This document shows positions 52,663 to 60,970 of a DNA stretch of 64,000 nt, piece by piece. The notes under the pieces are model-generated. The model saw nothing but the letters and a program-made list of their open reading frames with translations, was not told the DNA's origin and did not search any database. Made by a program: the position numbers and the translations under genes. Positions within the stretch are counted from its first letter, which is position 1. Each line of letters begins with the position of its first letter. Location of the stretch: the NCBI GenBank assembly GCA_024233135.1, contig JACKPZ010000005.1:1-64000 (forward strand). Direction: 5' to 3'. This DNA is from Akkermansiaceae bacterium (GTDB taxonomy: Bacteria; Verrucomicrobiota; Verrucomicrobiia; Verrucomicrobiales; Akkermansiaceae).

Positions 52663-52780
52663 AGTGTGTCTTTTGTTTTTCTTTGGGTGTGTTGTGTCGT
52701 ACGGTTGGAGCCTTGGGGTCGGAACCGGGGGCGCTGGGCGTCGCCGGGTCGGCCGTTCGGGCTCGGAAAATCGGTAGTCG

Positions 52781-54064
52781 TCAGTGGAATTCCTCCTCGT
52801 TGCGGTTCATCCGGGCGTTGACGTAGGTGTCCGGGGTGATGAGTCCCTGTTTGACGAGGCGGCGGAGGTTCGCGTCCCACTCGATGTTGCCGGCGCGGCG
52901 GATCACGTCTTCCAGTGAGCGGGCGCCGCCGTCGTAGTTCGAGATGGCGGATGCGACGGAGTCGTCGTTGTTCTGGAGGAACTCGTAGGTGAGCACGCGG
53001 CGCTGGATGCCGTTGAGCAGGCCCTGGGAGTGGATGAAAACGAGGATTTCCGACAGGCGGCTGAGCACCGCGGTGTGGCTTTCCCGTGGGTAGAGCTCGA
53101 GAATCCGGCCGATGGTCTTGACCGCACCGGTGGTGTGCAGCGTGGAGAGGACGAGGTGGCCCGTCTGCGCGGCTTCCATGCAGGTCTCCATCGCCTCGCG
53201 GTCCCGGATTTCCCCGAGAAGGATGATGTGGGGCGCTTTCCGCAGCACGTCCTTGAGCCCCTGGCGGTAGGAATGGACGTCGCGGCCGACCTCCTGCTGG
53301 GTGACGATGCTGGGCGATGGGATGCGGTGTCCGGGATATTCCGGATCCGGCATGTCGTCCGGATATTGATATTCAATCGGATCCTCGACGGTGACGATGT
53401 GCTTGGGATGGTTGCGGCGGCACCAGTCGATGAGCGAGGCGAGCGTGGTCGATTTGCCGGAGCCGGTGGGTCCGGTGACCAGGCAGAGGCCGGCGCGTTT
53501 CAGGACGCAATGGCGGAGCGTGTCGGTCGTGTCTGGATCGATGCCGAGCGATTCGAGTTCGGGGATGAAGTCGTTGAGGATCCGGCAGGTGACGCCGAGG
53601 CCGGACGAACTGAGGTGTGCCTGGATCCGGAGGCGGCCGGAACGTTCTCCGTTGTCGCCCATCGGGATGCCGTCGCAGGAGAAATCCGCCACGCGGCGCT
53701 CGGCGAAATCGGTGATGGCGAGGCGGATCTTGTCATCGACGCGCATCTCCATGGAGGCTTCTTCCTGGCCGAATCCGTGGCTGCCGCTCTCGCGGTTGCG
53801 GATGAGTTCCTTGAGGATCTCATCCATGTGGGCCGGCGTGAGGATGCCGAGGAAATCCAGTTTCTCCATGCCCTTGTTGGTATGGATATATACCGGGCGC
53901 TCCGAGCGCATCTGGATATCCGAAACGCGCAGCTCGGCGCAGACCCGGAAGATGATGCCGAGCAGGTCGCGTCCGCTCATGCCGGGCATGAAGCGCGCCG
54001 GTCCCGCCACCTGCGAATGCGCGGGCAGCGGAGGAGGTTCGGCGATGTTCGAGGAAACGGACAT
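52781..54064 (-). CDS. pilT: PilT-type twitching/retraction ATPase
   Basis: 427 aa. A Pro/Ala-rich N terminus, then a PAS-like N-domain (DLLGIIFRVCAELRVSDIQM) and the ATPase core: Walker A GPTGSGKSTTLASLI, Asp box TVEDPIEYQYPDDM, Walker B APHIILLGEIRDREAMETCM and His box HLVLSTLHTTGAVKTIGRIL. No tetracysteine zinc motif, which sets it apart from the PilB at 44864-46561. The C-terminal tail (ARSLEDVIRRAGNIEWDANL) is longer than in standard PilT. It is expected to power pilus retraction. It is four bases from the CxxC protein upstream and 118 bases ahead of the pilin. Confidence 0.93.
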   Translation of the reverse strand: MSVSSNIAEPPPLPAHSQVAGPARFMPGMSGRDLLGIIFRVCAELRVSDIQMRSERPVYIHTNKGMEKLDFLGILTPAHMDEILKELIRNRESGSHGFGQEEASMEMRVDDKIRLAITDFAERRVADFSCDGIPMGDNGERSGRLRIQAHLSSSGLGVTCRILNDFIPELESLGIDPDTTDTLRHCVLKRAGLCLVTGPTGSGKSTTLASLIDWCRRNHPKHIVTVEDPIEYQYPDDMPDPEYPGHRIPSPSIVTQQEVGRDVHSYRQGLKDVLRKAPHIILLGEIRDREAMETCMEAAQTGHLVLSTLHTTGAVKTIGRILELYPRESHTAVLSRLSEILVFIHSQGLLNGIQRRVLTYEFLQNNDDSVASAISNYDGGARSLEDVIRRAGNIEWDANLRRLVKQGLITPDTYVNARMNRNEEEFH

Positions 54065-54067
54065 GGT

Positions 54068-54958
54068 TCAGTTGACGGCCTGGGCGCCGCCTGGCGCGCC
54101 GGAGAAGCGGGCGATGGTTCCTTCCGCGGCTTCGCGGAAACGGCAGATGAAATGGAAACGCTCGTCGCACTCGTTGATGCGCTGGGGCGAGAGCAGCTCC
54201 CAGTTCTTCGTGTCGTCCCATTCGCGGGCGATCGACACGTAGCGCTGGATGCAGAAGTCGAGCAGGTTGAGATACTGCCGCATCTGCTCGATGGTGAAAC
54301 GCGGCTCGTCGTTGAAGTTGTGGTCGTTGAACATCAACTCAAGGATGTTCGACGTGGCGGCCGCGGCGGTGAGCGCCGGCCGGGGATCGTCCTTGCGGGC
54401 GAGACAGTATTGGATCGTCTCCTCGGCGAGTTTCGCGGCGGATGGCGTGAGCTCCGGCCGGGTTCCAAGCTGCGGCTCGGTCAGGAAAAAGTGCAGCGAG
54501 TTGTAGTTCGCATAGTGGGCGGGATCGAGTTGATATGCGAAACGCAGTTTGTCCTCGACCTTGCGGCGCAGGAACAGCTTGTGCGCGTCGCTCGCGGCCT
54601 TCGGGTTCGTCCGGGTTTCGACCGCCTTCTCCAGCGAGGTCAGGAGGTTCGAAAACTTCGGCTTCGCTTTGTGGCTGGCGCCCGCCTCGTGGTTTCCGCC
54701 GCACGATTCGCAGTGCCGCGGGGCACCATCCCTCTTCGTCTTCGCGGGACCGGCGAGCACGCCGTGGAAGGTGGTGTCGATCGGGCCTTGCATGGCCATG
54801 GCGAAAACCTCACCGTAAGGGCTCCGCTTGATGCCCAGGGGATTGGGCGGGAAATCGAGATCTTCGCGAGACGTCAGCGAGGTGCCGGCCGACGACCAAG
54901 CGAGAGCGCCCAGGCCGATCAGGCCCGCGCTGAACGCGATGGAGGTGGAACGTGACAT
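54068..54958 (-). CDS. Hypothetical membrane-anchored protein with CxxC motif
   Basis: 296 aa from the ATG at 54958. N-terminal hydrophobic segment (IAFSAGLIGLGALAWSSAG), then HCESCGGNHE, a CxxC pair next to a Gly/His-rich patch that could bind a metal or a haem-like cofactor, followed by a helical region (LFLRRKVEDKLRFAYQLDPA, DPRPALTAAAATSNILELMF). No family recognised. It sits between the ABC permease and PilT with gaps of only 8 and 3 bases, so it is likely part of this operon. Confidence 0.72.
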   Translation of the reverse strand: MSRSTSIAFSAGLIGLGALAWSSAGTSLTSREDLDFPPNPLGIKRSPYGEVFAMAMQGPIDTTFHGVLAGPAKTKRDGAPRHCESCGGNHEAGASHKAKPKFSNLLTSLEKAVETRTNPKAASDAHKLFLRRKVEDKLRFAYQLDPAHYANYNSLHFFLTEPQLGTRPELTPSAAKLAEETIQYCLARKDDPRPALTAAAATSNILELMFNDHNFNDEPRFTIEQMRQYLNLLDFCIQRYVSIAREWDDTKNWELLSPQRINECDERFHFICRFREAAEGTIARFSGAPGGAQAVN

Positions 54959-54966
54959 CGTTTCGG

Positions 54967-55734
54967 TCAGGCGTTGAGTTTGGTGCGGAAGCAGAGGCGC
55001 GAGACGCCGCTGTAAACCGCGAGAATTCCGGCGAAATAGACGATCATCATCCAGAACGCGTCCGTCGGGAGCGCTCCGGTCTTGAAGTAGAGGCGCTGGG
55101 TGAGGTCGGCCAAGCGGTAGTGCGGCGAGACCGTCCACAGGCCGCGCAGCACCGGGTTGGCCTCCAGTTTCAGCATCTGGTCGAGATAGCCGACGCCATA
55201 CAGGCCGTAGAGCGTGACCCCGAGGGTGGATGCGAAGCCCGTGATGCCACCGAAGCGGGATGCGATCGCCGTCGCCAAGGCGAGCAGCGGTGCGATCACC
55301 AGCAGGAACAGCGCGGCATACTGGGCGTTGAGCACCCCCCACATCTGGCGTTCGACCGGGTCGGCCGGTGCCGCTCCGAATTGGCAGATCAATCCGGTGA
55401 TCACCACCAGCGGCGCGACGAAACAGAATACCGCCAGCCAGATTTCGAACAGTTGGCGGGTCGCCGAAACGCCCGTCGTCAGGAAATACTCGCCGATTCC
55501 CGTCTTGGCGTTGGTTTCCCCTTCACGCGATGCGGTGTAGAGGCCCCACAGCAGGGAGCACACCCACAGGGTGTTCCAGGCCGCGAGGATCCGCGCCGGT
55601 TGGGTGAGGATCGGTTTCTCGGTGGCGCTGGAGATCATCGGCAGCGCGAAGGGCAGCACCAGCACCGCGAAATAACACAGAATCCAGGCTTTCCGCTGGA
55701 AAATCGTCGCAAGGGTGAGTCGGAACAGTCGCAT
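54967..55734 (-). CDS. ABC transporter permease
   Basis: 255 aa with six hydrophobic helices (ILCYFAVLVLPFALPMISSA, LWVCSLLWGLYTA, IWLAVFCFVAPLVVITGLIC, AALFLLVIAPLLALATAI, ITGFASTLGVTLYGLYGVGY, FWMMIVYFAGILAVYSGVSR). The layout fits an ABC-2 type exporter subunit. It follows the ATP-binding protein by three bases on the same strand. Substrate unknown; by context it may export a pilus-linked or glycan product. Confidence 0.82.
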   Translation of the reverse strand: MRLFRLTLATIFQRKAWILCYFAVLVLPFALPMISSATEKPILTQPARILAAWNTLWVCSLLWGLYTASREGETNAKTGIGEYFLTTGVSATRQLFEIWLAVFCFVAPLVVITGLICQFGAAPADPVERQMWGVLNAQYAALFLLVIAPLLALATAIASRFGGITGFASTLGVTLYGLYGVGYLDQMLKLEANPVLRGLWTVSPHYRLADLTQRLYFKTGALPTDAFWMMIVYFAGILAVYSGVSRLCFRTKLNA

Positions 55735-55737
55735 GGC

Positions 55738-56388
55738 TCAGTTCAGAAGTTCCTTGAGTTTGCTCCAGGTTTGACCGCCGCCGCTCAGGTGGCGGGCCTC
55801 GCTGCCCTCGATGAGGATCGCGCTCGGCATTTCCATCGAATCGTAGTCCGGATGGCAGCTCACCACCCGCAGCACGTTCGCCGACGATTCCTTCCAGATT
55901 TCTTCAAAGGTCTGCCGCGCGAAGGCGTCCAGACCGCTGAACGGCTCGTCCAGAAGGAGGATGTTGCCTTGCTCCGGCCGCACCGAGAGCTCGGCGGTGA
56001 TCAGGTTCGCCTTGCGGCGGTTGCCGGTCGATAGGCGGCCGTAGGGCTTGCGGACATCGAGTTCGATGCGTTCCGCCAGTTCAAACGCCTGCTTCACGCG
56101 GCCTTTCGGCAGCATCGAGCGGAAGATCAGATCGGAGGTGATGAAGGGATCGAAACGAAGATCCTCCGGGAGATACTGCGTGAATCCTTCCGTGCGGAAG
56201 TTTCCGGAGACCGGTTTGAGACTTCTCGACAGGGTCCGGAGCAGCGTGGTCTTGCCGCGGCCGTTCCGGGCCAGAAGGAAATGAGTTCCTCCGCCGAGCG
56301 CCACTTCCTGCCCGAAGCGGGCGAGCGGCTTCCCGTAGCCAATCTCCAGACCGGAGTCGAAGCGAATGGTGGGGGTGTTCGAAGTCAT
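55738..56388 (-). CDS. ABC transporter ATP-binding protein
   Basis: 216 aa from the ATG at 56388. Walker A ARNGRGKTT (fits [AG]x4GK[ST], though the first Gly is Ala), signature LSTGNRRK in place of LSGGQ, and Walker B ILLLDEPFSGLD. A compact single ABC domain (normal length ~215-240) that pairs with the permease immediately downstream. It is the first gene of the long minus-strand block and is divergent from purM, so the 277-base gap between them holds both promoters. Confidence 0.88.
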   Translation of the reverse strand: MTSNTPTIRFDSGLEIGYGKPLARFGQEVALGGGTHFLLARNGRGKTTLLRTLSRSLKPVSGNFRTEGFTQYLPEDLRFDPFITSDLIFRSMLPKGRVKQAFELAERIELDVRKPYGRLSTGNRRKANLITAELSVRPEQGNILLLDEPFSGLDAFARQTFEEIWKESSANVLRVVSCHPDYDSMEMPSAILIEGSEARHLSGGGQTWSKLKELLN

Positions 56389-56431
56389 CGGTGGATGGTC
56401 TGATTTCGTTGCGTTTCTAGGGATTCGCGGC

Positions 56432-56449
56432 AATTAATCAAGATTAATT
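56432..56449. promoter_or_regulatory. AT-rich perfect palindrome between the divergent ABC operon and purM
   Basis: AATTAATC, AA, GATTAATT: an 8+2+8 inverted repeat in the only distinctly AT-rich stretch of this gap. It is a candidate operator or promoter element that could serve either direction. Confidence 0.5.
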
Positions 56450-56525
56450 AAATATCGGCGTCGCTTGCCTTTCGAGGAATTAGTAAAATTCGATCCCATT
56501 GGCAATCTTTTTTTGAACATTTTCA

Positions 56526-56547
56526 GGACGACCGTGTCGTCTTTTTT
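56526..56547 (+). terminator. Intrinsic terminator in the purM leader
   Basis: GACGAC, CGT, GTCGTC followed directly by six T's on the plus strand, about 120 bases before the purM start. No plus-strand gene lies upstream that it could end, so it may be a transcription attenuator. The other strand has no T-run after the stem. Confidence 0.6.
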
Positions 56548-56665
56548 GAAAAGGTGTTGTTTCGGAGGCCCCGCCCGGCTTTCCGCCTCAACAAATCGCC
56601 CGCGGGAAAAAGGGTGGATTTTCTGCGTGACGGGGTGGGGGGATGTAGAACCGCGGCAGCGGAAC

Positions 56666-57661
56666 ATGGCGGGCAAATTGACTTACCAACAGTCCGGGGT
56701 GGACACGCGACGAGCGGCCGCCCTGGTGGGTGACATCGGCAGCCACGTGCGGAGAACCCAGCAGGCCCGCAAGTTGTGGGGTGCCTTCGGGTTGTTCGCC
56801 GCGTGCTACGATCTCAGCTCCTACTCGGAACCGGTCATCATGACCGGCTGCGACGGGTGGGGAACCAAATTGGAACTCCTGCTCGAGCGCGACATGCTCG
56901 AAACGGCCGGCAAGGACCTCGTGGCGATGAGCGTCAACGACATCCTCACCACCGGCGGCGATCCCCTGCTGTTCCTCGACTACATCGGCATCGCCGCTCT
57001 CGATGAGGACAAGATCACCCGCCTGATCGCCGGCATGGCGGACTATCTGGAGGCCTGCGCATGCATCCTCGCCGGCGGCGAAACCGCCGAAATGCCCGGA
57101 ATCGTCCCCGCCGACGTCGTCGAGCTCTCCGGTTTCTGCATCGGCTGCGCCGAAAAGAAGGATCTCATCGATCCCACCACCGTTTCGGTCGGCGACGTGC
57201 TCGTCGGCTACGCGTCCGACAGCATCCATGCCAACGGCTGGTCGCTCGTCCGTCGGGTGCTCAAGGAGTTTCCGGGCGAGGTGACGGACGACGAGCTCGC
57301 CGCCTGGCTCAAGCCCACCCGCCTCTATCACGACGTCACCGCCGGTCTGAAATCCGCGGGCGTCCGGCCGAAGGCGATGGCCCACATCACCGGCGGCGGC
57401 CTGCCGGAAAACCTCGAACGCCTCTTCCGCGGAATGGGGGCGGATCTGGAGATCCCCCGCTGGGAGATGCCCGGCGCGGAAAAACTTTTCGCGCACGTCG
57501 ATGCCGCCGACCGCTTCCACACCTTCAACATGGGAATCGGCTGGGTGGCCATCGTGGCTCCGGACGACGTTGATGCCGCCCTCGCCGCCGGCCCCGGTGG
57601 CGTGGTCATCGGAAACATGGTTGCGCAGGAAGGAGTCCGCGTGAAAGTCGCCGGCGAATGA
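56666..57661 (+). CDS. purM: Phosphoribosylformylglycinamidine cyclo-ligase
   Basis: 331 aa from the ATG at 56666; the frame runs back to 56465 through the leader. PurM/AIR-synthetase motifs: LTYQQSGVDTRRAAALVG, TGCDGWGTKLELLLERDM, MSVNDILTTGGDPLLFLDYI, LAGGETAEMPG, IHANGWSLVRRVL, HITGGGLPENLERLF and FNMGIGWVAIV. It forms AIR from FGAM with ATP in purine synthesis. It is 22 bases ahead of purF, so the two are likely co-transcribed. Confidence 0.96.
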   Translation: MAGKLTYQQSGVDTRRAAALVGDIGSHVRRTQQARKLWGAFGLFAACYDLSSYSEPVIMTGCDGWGTKLELLLERDMLETAGKDLVAMSVNDILTTGGDPLLFLDYIGIAALDEDKITRLIAGMADYLEACACILAGGETAEMPGIVPADVVELSGFCIGCAEKKDLIDPTTVSVGDVLVGYASDSIHANGWSLVRRVLKEFPGEVTDDELAAWLKPTRLYHDVTAGLKSAGVRPKAMAHITGGGLPENLERLFRGMGADLEIPRWEMPGAEKLFAHVDAADRFHTFNMGIGWVAIVAPDDVDAALAAGPGGVVIGNMVAQEGVRVKVAGE

Positions 57662-57683
57662 CGACCCCCAGACGGATCCGAGC

Positions 57684-59609
57684 ATGAGCGATTTCCTCAA
57701 ACACGAATGCGGGATCGCGGCGGTGCGGCTCCGCAAGCCCCTCGCATACTATCAGGACCGCTACGGCACCTGCCTGTGGGGCCTCAACAAGCTCTTCCTC
57801 CTCATGGAGAAGCAGCACAACCGCGGCCAGGACGGCACCGGCATCGGCTGCGTGAAGCTCGACATGCCGATCGGCCAGTCGTACGTCCACCGCCGCCGCA
57901 GCAGCGAGAAGGACGGCCTCGCCGAAATCTTCCGCAAGGAGCTCAAGAATTTCTACAAGCGCGCGAGGAAGGGCTACCTCGATCCCAAGGACCCGGAGAG
58001 CGTCAAGCAGCACTTCGATTTCGGCGGCGAGATCCTCGTGGGCCACTTGCGCTACGGCACTTCCGGCGAGTTCGACGAGGGTTCCTGCCACCCCTACCTC
58101 CGCCGCAGCAACTGGCCCACCCGCACGCTCATGGTCATGGGCAATTTCAACATGACCAACGCGTCCGAGCTCAACCAGGTGCTCATCGACCGTGGCCAGC
58201 ACCCGATCTTCGGCACCGACACCCAGACCGTGCTCGAGGAGATCGGCTACCACCTCGACGAGGAACACACCGACCTCTACCGCCAGCTCCGTGACTCCGG
58301 CGTGCCCGGCGCGGAAATCCCGGACCGCATCTCCACCCAGCTCGATGTCGGGAAACTCGTCGCCGAGTCCGCCTCCGCATGGGATGGCGGCTACACCATC
58401 TGCGGTGTCATCGGCAATGGCGACATGTTCGTCATGCGGGATCCCCGCGGCATCCGGCCCTGCCACATGCTCGTCACCGACGACGTCATCGCCTTCGCCT
58501 CCGAGCGTGTGCCGCTCATGACCGTCTTCGAGGCCGAGGCCCGCGACGTCCGCGCCGTCGATCCCGGCGCGCTCATCACCATCAAGGCCGATGGCGCGCT
58601 CACCGACGCCCAGTTCTCCCCGCCGCGCCGCTTCACCCCCTGTTCCTTCGAGAAAATCTACTTCTCGCGCGGCAACGATCCCACCATCTACCGCGAGCGC
58701 AAGGCGATGGGGGCCGCCCTCGTCGATCAGGTGGTCGACTCCATCGACGGCGCCTTCGAGCGGACCGTTTTCTCGTTCATCCCCAACACCGCCGAGACCG
58801 CCTACCACGGCCTCATGGACGGCCTGCGGATGTATCGCCGCCGCCAGGTGCGCGACTCCATCCTCGCCGCCGCGGAAGGTGGAAACCTCACGCCCGCCCT
58901 CGTCGACGAGCTCATCCTCCGCAACTGGCCCAAAGGCGAGAAGATCGCCCACAAGGACATCAAGCTCCGCACCTTCATCTCCCAGGAAAAGGGCCGCGAC
59001 CAGCTCGTCTCCCACGTCTACGACATCACCTACGGCGTCGTCCGCCCCGGCGAAAACCTCGTCGCCATCGACGACTCCATCGTCCGCGGCACCACGCTCA
59101 AGAAGTCCATTCTCAAGATCCTCGCCCGGACCAAGCCCTCCAAGATCGTCATCTGCTCCACCGCCCCGCAGATCCGCTACCCGGACTGCTACGGCATCGA
59201 CATGTCCGAGCTTGGGAAATTCATCGCCTTCCAGGCCGCCGTCGCGCTCCATCGCAAGGCCGGCCGCCAGTCCTTGCTCGACGCCGTCTACGACGAATGC
59301 CGCGCCGAGTTGGAGAAACCCGCCGCCGAGCGGAGAAACCCGGTCCAGAAGATCTATTCCGCCTTCGCCGACGAGGAGATCTCCGCCGAGATCAGCAACA
59401 TGGTCTATCCCGAGAACCTCGAATGGTCCGGAAAGGTCGAGGTCATCTTCCAGACCATTGAAAACCTCCACTCCTCCATCGAAGGCGACTGCGGCGACTG
59501 GTATTTCACCGGCAACTACCCCACGGCCGGCGGATTCTCCATGGTCAACCTCGCCTACATCCGCTGGTACGAAGGCATCGGCGGACGTTCCTACGACCTG
59601 CCGCTCTGA
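57684..59609 (+). CDS. purF: Amidophosphoribosyltransferase
   Basis: 641 aa. The N-terminal glutaminase nucleophile is Cys9 (MSDFLKHECGIAAV), implying removal of an eight-residue propeptide. QHNRGQDGTGIG and LVGHLRYGTSG mark the Ntn-hydrolase domain; MRDPRGIRPCHM and the PRPP loop VAIDDSIVRGTTLKK mark the transferase domain. It makes phosphoribosylamine, the first step of purine synthesis. It is about 130-150 residues longer than the E. coli-type enzyme, with an insert after the first strands (FRKELKNFYKRARKGYLDPK) and an extended C-terminal part (IYSAFADEEISAEISNMVYP), as in long PurF forms I recall from Bacteroidota. Confidence 0.94.
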   Translation: MSDFLKHECGIAAVRLRKPLAYYQDRYGTCLWGLNKLFLLMEKQHNRGQDGTGIGCVKLDMPIGQSYVHRRRSSEKDGLAEIFRKELKNFYKRARKGYLDPKDPESVKQHFDFGGEILVGHLRYGTSGEFDEGSCHPYLRRSNWPTRTLMVMGNFNMTNASELNQVLIDRGQHPIFGTDTQTVLEEIGYHLDEEHTDLYRQLRDSGVPGAEIPDRISTQLDVGKLVAESASAWDGGYTICGVIGNGDMFVMRDPRGIRPCHMLVTDDVIAFASERVPLMTVFEAEARDVRAVDPGALITIKADGALTDAQFSPPRRFTPCSFEKIYFSRGNDPTIYRERKAMGAALVDQVVDSIDGAFERTVFSFIPNTAETAYHGLMDGLRMYRRRQVRDSILAAAEGGNLTPALVDELILRNWPKGEKIAHKDIKLRTFISQEKGRDQLVSHVYDITYGVVRPGENLVAIDDSIVRGTTLKKSILKILARTKPSKIVICSTAPQIRYPDCYGIDMSELGKFIAFQAAVALHRKAGRQSLLDAVYDECRAELEKPAAERRNPVQKIYSAFADEEISAEISNMVYPENLEWSGKVEVIFQTIENLHSSIEGDCGDWYFTGNYPTAGGFSMVNLAYIRWYEGIGGRSYDLPL

Positions 59610-59618
59610 GAAGGTAGG

Positions 59619-59721
59619 CGCGGTCGTGAGACCGCGGGTTCCCCACAGGGAGCGCCGTCCCGTTCCGGCCGGTTTCCTTGCTCCCTCGTTTCGTGATGTT
59701 TCGCGTCTTTCGTGGTTCCTC
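59619..59721. repeat. Intergenic inverted repeat plus TTTCGTG-type phrase
   Basis: CGCGGTC (59619-59625), GTGA, GACCGCG (59630-59636) is a perfect 7-bp hairpin behind purF without a T-run. It is followed at 59689-59721 by the TTTCGTGATGTTTCGCG and TTTCGTGGTTCCT phrases, close variants of which recur around the IS110 element (12761, 12912, 14371). It looks like one copy of a dispersed intergenic repeat family. Confidence 0.5.
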
Positions 59722-59750
59722 TTTGTTCCATCCCCACTACCACCCCCGCC

Positions 59751-60836
59751 GTGACCCTCAAACTCGACTTCTCCGCCGCCCGCATCACCGGTCTCGTTCT
59801 CGCCAAGGTCGGGAACCCCTCCCGTGACGAGCCCCTGCAGACCTCCAAGCAGGTCTTCCACGTCGACGATGCGGACCAGCCCACCCTCAGCGCCATCTTC
59901 ACCCGGCCTTTCCGGTCCCTGCCCGGCCAGCGTTTCCACCACCACACCGCGCTCGAGAAACACGAGGTGAATTCCTGCGCCGCCGCCATCTTCGGCAGCG
60001 ACGACGCCCTGCTTTCCAGCGGCATCGAGATCGCCGAGCGCCTTTACGCCAAGTCCTCCCACCCCAACATCAAGTCCGGCGACCTCTGCATCTCGCTCGT
60101 CGAGGGCATCGACGCCGATGGCGAAACGAAGCGCGCCATCTGCATCCTCAAGTCCGAGAGCGTCACCCCCTTCCTCAGCATCTCCACCAGGGATGGCGAC
60201 CTCCAGCTCGCCACCGAGCACGGCATCAACCCCGAGAAAATCGACAAGGGCTGCCTCATCCTCGACCACTTCCCCCACAAGGGCTACTACGTCCTCACCT
60301 TCGACCGCGCCGGCTCCGAGTCCCGCTTCTGGGTGCGCGACTTCCTCTCCGTCCAGCCGATCTCCGACGCCGCCCTGCTCAGCAAACGCGTCGCCGAGAT
60401 GGCCGTCGCCGCCGTCACCTCCACCGTCCCGGAAACCTCGGACGCCGCCTCCGACGACGAGGACAGCCCGCCGTGGAACAGCAACCTCGCCGCCCGCGAG
60501 GCGCTCTCCTACTTCGACGGCAAAAAAACCTTCTCCATGCAGGAGTTCGAGGAGCAGGCCCTCCGCACCCCCGAGGCCCGCCGCGCCTTCGCCGAGGAAC
60601 GCAAACGCATCGAGGAAGAGGAAGGCGTGAAACTCGACGACTCCTTCGACATCTCCAAACGCGACGTCACCAAGGCCAAGAAGCTCATGAAATCCGTCAT
60701 GCGCCTCGACACCGGCGTCGAGATCCGCCTCAAACCCAAGGTCGTCGACAAACCCGACTCCGTCCTCGAAAAAGGCTACGACGAATCCCGCGGCATGAAA
60801 TACATCAAGGTCTACTTCCACAAGGACCTCGCCTGA
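59751..60836 (+). CDS. 37-kDa nucleoid-associated protein homologue (NdpA/YejK family)
   Basis: 361 aa from the GTG at 59751 (the frame reaches back to another GTG at 59712, through repeat DNA). The NA37 pattern is recognised in the LALEKHEVNS-like start (FHHHTALEKHEVNSCAAAIF), HPNIKSGDLCISLVEGID, KRAICILKSESVTPFLSIST and DKGCLILDHFP, with a C-terminal helical stretch (FSMQEFEEQALRTPEARRAF). Members associate with the nucleoid and are sometimes found in phage-defence or plasmid contexts, but here the neighbours are purine genes. Confidence 0.82.
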   Translation: MTLKLDFSAARITGLVLAKVGNPSRDEPLQTSKQVFHVDDADQPTLSAIFTRPFRSLPGQRFHHHTALEKHEVNSCAAAIFGSDDALLSSGIEIAERLYAKSSHPNIKSGDLCISLVEGIDADGETKRAICILKSESVTPFLSISTRDGDLQLATEHGINPEKIDKGCLILDHFPHKGYYVLTFDRAGSESRFWVRDFLSVQPISDAALLSKRVAEMAVAAVTSTVPETSDAASDDEDSPPWNSNLAAREALSYFDGKKTFSMQEFEEQALRTPEARRAFAEERKRIEEEEGVKLDDSFDISKRDVTKAKKLMKSVMRLDTGVEIRLKPKVVDKPDSVLEKGYDESRGMKYIKVYFHKDLA

Positions 60837-60970
60837 ACCGCCCGGGCATGCGGCCGGGACGTCCCGTCCCGTTTCAAACCCGCTCCTACGTCGTCGGCGG
60901 ATCCATCGCCACCCGGATCCCCGCGCCGGCCGCCGCGGCCAACGGTTCCCGGGGACCCGATCCTCCGGTC

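Noticed and set aside
57606..60821. 1071-aa minus-strand open frame
   Set aside because: Antisense to purF and the nucleoid-associated protein gene; repetitive Val/Asp/Gly/Leu composition and no domain.
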